Assembly (NCBI RefSeq): GCF_014395785.1
Contig: NZ_CP060713.1
Location: forward strand, 3,562,501-3,626,500
Reading direction: 5' to 3'
DNA length: 64,000 bases
Origin: Nocardioides mesophilus
GTDB taxonomy: Bacteria; Actinomycetota; Actinomycetes; Propionibacteriales; Nocardioidaceae
Shown: positions 62,718 through 64,000 of the stretch, piece after piece
Layout of the letters: every line of letters starts with the position of its first letter
Position numbering within the stretch: position 1 is the first letter of the stretch
Position numbers and translations under genes: made by a program
Notes under the pieces: generated by a model
Seen by the model: the letters and a program-made list of their open reading frames with translations, nothing else
What the model was told of the DNA's origin: nothing
Database searches by the model: none

Positions 62718-64000
62718 CGGCGCCGCCCTCGGCGAGGTCGAGCGCCTGCACCGCCTCCACCAGGGTCAGGTGCGAGAAGGCCTGCGGGTAGTTGCCGACG
62801 AACCGCTCGTTCACCGGGTCGTACTCCTCGGGCAGCAGCCCGAGGTCGTTGGGGATCAGCAGCAGCCGGTCCAGCAGCTCGCGCGCCTCCGGTACCAGGC
62901 CCGCCTGCGCGTAGGCGGTGACCAGCCAGAACGAGCAGGCCAGGAAAGCCGCCTCGCCGCCTCCCAGCCCGTCGACGCCGGACTCGGTGCGGTAGCGCCG
63001 CACCAGCCCGTCGACCACCAGGTCCTCCTCGACCGCCTTGATGGTGCCGAGCATCCGGGGGTCGTCGCCGTCGATGAAGCCCACGCTCGGCAGCACCAGC
63101 AGGGCGGCGTCGACCTCGGTGGTGTCGTAGTGCTGGGTGAACGTGCCCCGCGCCGGGTCGAAGCCGCGCTCCAGGATCTCGGCGCGTACGGCGTCGCGCA
63201 CCTCGCGCCAGCGGTCGGCCGGTCCGGGCAGGCCGTGCTTCTCGACCGCCTGGACGGCCCGGTCGAAGGCCACCCAGACCATCACCCGCGAGTGCGTGAA
63301 GTGCTGCGCGGGCCCGCGGATCTCCCAGAGCCCGTGGTCGGGCTTCTGCCAGTGCTCGGCGAGCTCCTCGACGAGCACGGTCTGCAGCGCCCAGGAGTCC
63401 TCGGTGTCGTCGAGACCGAGCTCGCGAGCCATGTGCAGCGCCGCCATCACCTCGCCGAGCACGTCGGTCTGGCGCTGGTCGACGGCGGCGTTGCCGACCC
63501 GCACCGGCGTGGAGCCGGCGTAGCCCGCGAGGTGGTCGAGCTCCCGCTCCGGCAGCTCGCGGCCGCCGTCGACGGCGTACATGATCTGCAGGTCGGCGGG
63601 GTCGCCGGCGACGGCGCGGAGCAGCCAGTCACGCCACAGCCGGGCCTCCTGGTGGTAGCCGCAGGCCAGGAACGCCTCCAGGGTGAGCGAGGCGTCGCGC
63701 AGCCAGCAGAACCGGTAGTCCCAGTTCCGGCCGCCGCCGAAGTCCTCGGGCAGGGAGGTGGTCGGCGCGGCGACGATGCCGCCGGTCCCGCCGTGGGTCA
63801 GCAGCCGTAGCGTCATGAGGGAGCGGAGCACCTGGTCGCGGTGCCGGCCTCGGTAGGTGCACCGGTCGACCCACTGCTCGGACAGGCGCAGGGTCTCCTC
63901 GATCCGGCCCTCGACCGCGAGCGGCTCGGGCAGCTCGCGGTGAGAGGGCACCCAGGTGAGGGAGAACGTCAGCTCCTCACCGGCGCGCACGTCGAACTCG
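62668..64000 (-). CDS. Glycoside hydrolase family 15 (glucoamylase/trehalase type), partial
   Basis: C-terminal 444 or so residues; the N-terminus lies beyond the right edge, where the frame is still open (reads EFDV before the first internal GTG). Family blocks: GRNWDYRFCWLRDASLTLEAF, GHGLWEIRG-like HGLWEIRGPAQHFTHS, and LLPEEYDPVNERFVGNYPQA containing a likely catalytic Glu. Actinobacterial members include trehalases; the substrate here is trehalose or an alpha-glucan (not decided). The 3' end overlaps pgsA by 50 bases, so the two mRNAs are complementary there. Confidence 0.9.
   Translation of the reverse strand, partial: EFDVRAGEELTFSLTWVPSHRELPEPLAVEGRIEETLRLSEQWVDRCTYRGRHRDQVLRSLMTLRLLTHGGTGGIVAAPTTSLPEDFGGGRNWDYRFCWLRDASLTLEAFLACGYHQEARLWRDWLLRAVAGDPADLQIMYAVDGGRELPERELDHLAGYAGSTPVRVGNAAVDQRQTDVLGEVMAALHMARELGLDDTEDSWALQTVLVEELAEHWQKPDHGLWEIRGPAQHFTHSRVMVWVAFDRAVQAVEKHGLPGPADRWREVRDAVRAEILERGFDPARGTFTQHYDTTEVDAALLVLPSVGFIDGDDPRMLGTIKAVEEDLVVDGLVRRYRTESGVDGLGGGEAAFLACSFWLVTAYAQAGLVPEARELLDRLLLIPNDLGLLPEEYDPVNERFVGNYPQAFSHLTLVEAVQALDLAEGGAVTSSRGAGLPGVPLAP

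Overview
The window is one continuous piece of a very GC-rich actinobacterial chromosome. Gene order and protein sequences point to the Propionibacteriales, most likely Nocardioides or a close relative (inferred, no database search was run). Evidence: codon third positions are almost all G or C; start codons are often GTG; many genes have a TAnnnT -10 box 6-7 bases before the start codon (leaderless mRNA); and the gene order follows the Mycobacterium tuberculosis block from ispG/proS through nusA-infB-truB-ribF-rpsO-pnp-pepR-dapB-thyA-dfrA-dapA-rnj-ftsK-pgsA. No rRNA, tRNA, insertion sequence, prophage or CRISPR array was found.

Layout. 1-7.3 kb: end of ispG, a DUF4081/GNAT acetyltransferase, proS, a HAD protein, two tandem secreted M43 zinc proteases, and a minus-strand pair of ferritin-like (DUF4439-type) proteins. 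7.4-16 kb: the translation/transcription operon rimP-nusA-ylxR-infB-rbfA-truB, then ribF and a membrane protein. 15.94-16.24 kb: a 10-unit, 32-bp-period repeat array, five units direct and five inverted. 16.3-22.2 kb: the sugar PTS cluster (ptsH, fruA, fruK, fruR on minus; ptsI on plus). 22.3-24.4 kb: a molybdopterin oxidoreductase. 24.6-30.7 kb: rpsO, pnp, an M16 peptidase, dapB, a small membrane protein and a dienelactone hydrolase. 30.8-34 kb: a secreted M4 protease, a VOC protein and an L,D-transpeptidase. 34-37.4 kb: a zinc alcohol dehydrogenase divergent from mannitol PTS mtlA. 37.4-39.5 kb: azlCD, a small membrane protein and a GNAT. 39.5-43.2 kb: paaABCDE (phenylacetyl-CoA epoxidase). 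43.2-47.9 kb: a YciO/Sua5 protein, thyA, folA, dapA and RNase J. 47.9-49.5 kb: a diguanylate cyclase. 49.5-55.6 kb: cytochrome bd oxidase cydA-cydB-cydDC (CydD and CydC fused). 55.7-62.7 kb: ftsK, a PH-like/RodZ-like gene, rimO and pgsA. The window ends inside a GH15 glycosidase gene.

How the genes work together. Most are housekeeping genes for translation, RNA decay, lysine/DAP, folate/thymidylate and isoprenoid synthesis. Between them sit accessory modules: fructose and mannitol uptake sharing EI and HPr, phenylacetate degradation, micro-aerobic respiration and extracellular proteolysis.

Most notable: (1) seven genes, including nusA, rnj and folA which are normally indispensable, each carry one apparent single-base deletion in or beside a short G or C run, which suggests sequencing error rather than gene decay; (2) the mirror-image 32-bp repeat array; (3) three mini-ORFs overlapping as ATGA, then a hairpin, in the infB leader; (4) an 11-bp palindrome forming both -35 boxes of the divergent fruR and ptsI promoters; (5) widespread leaderless promoters.
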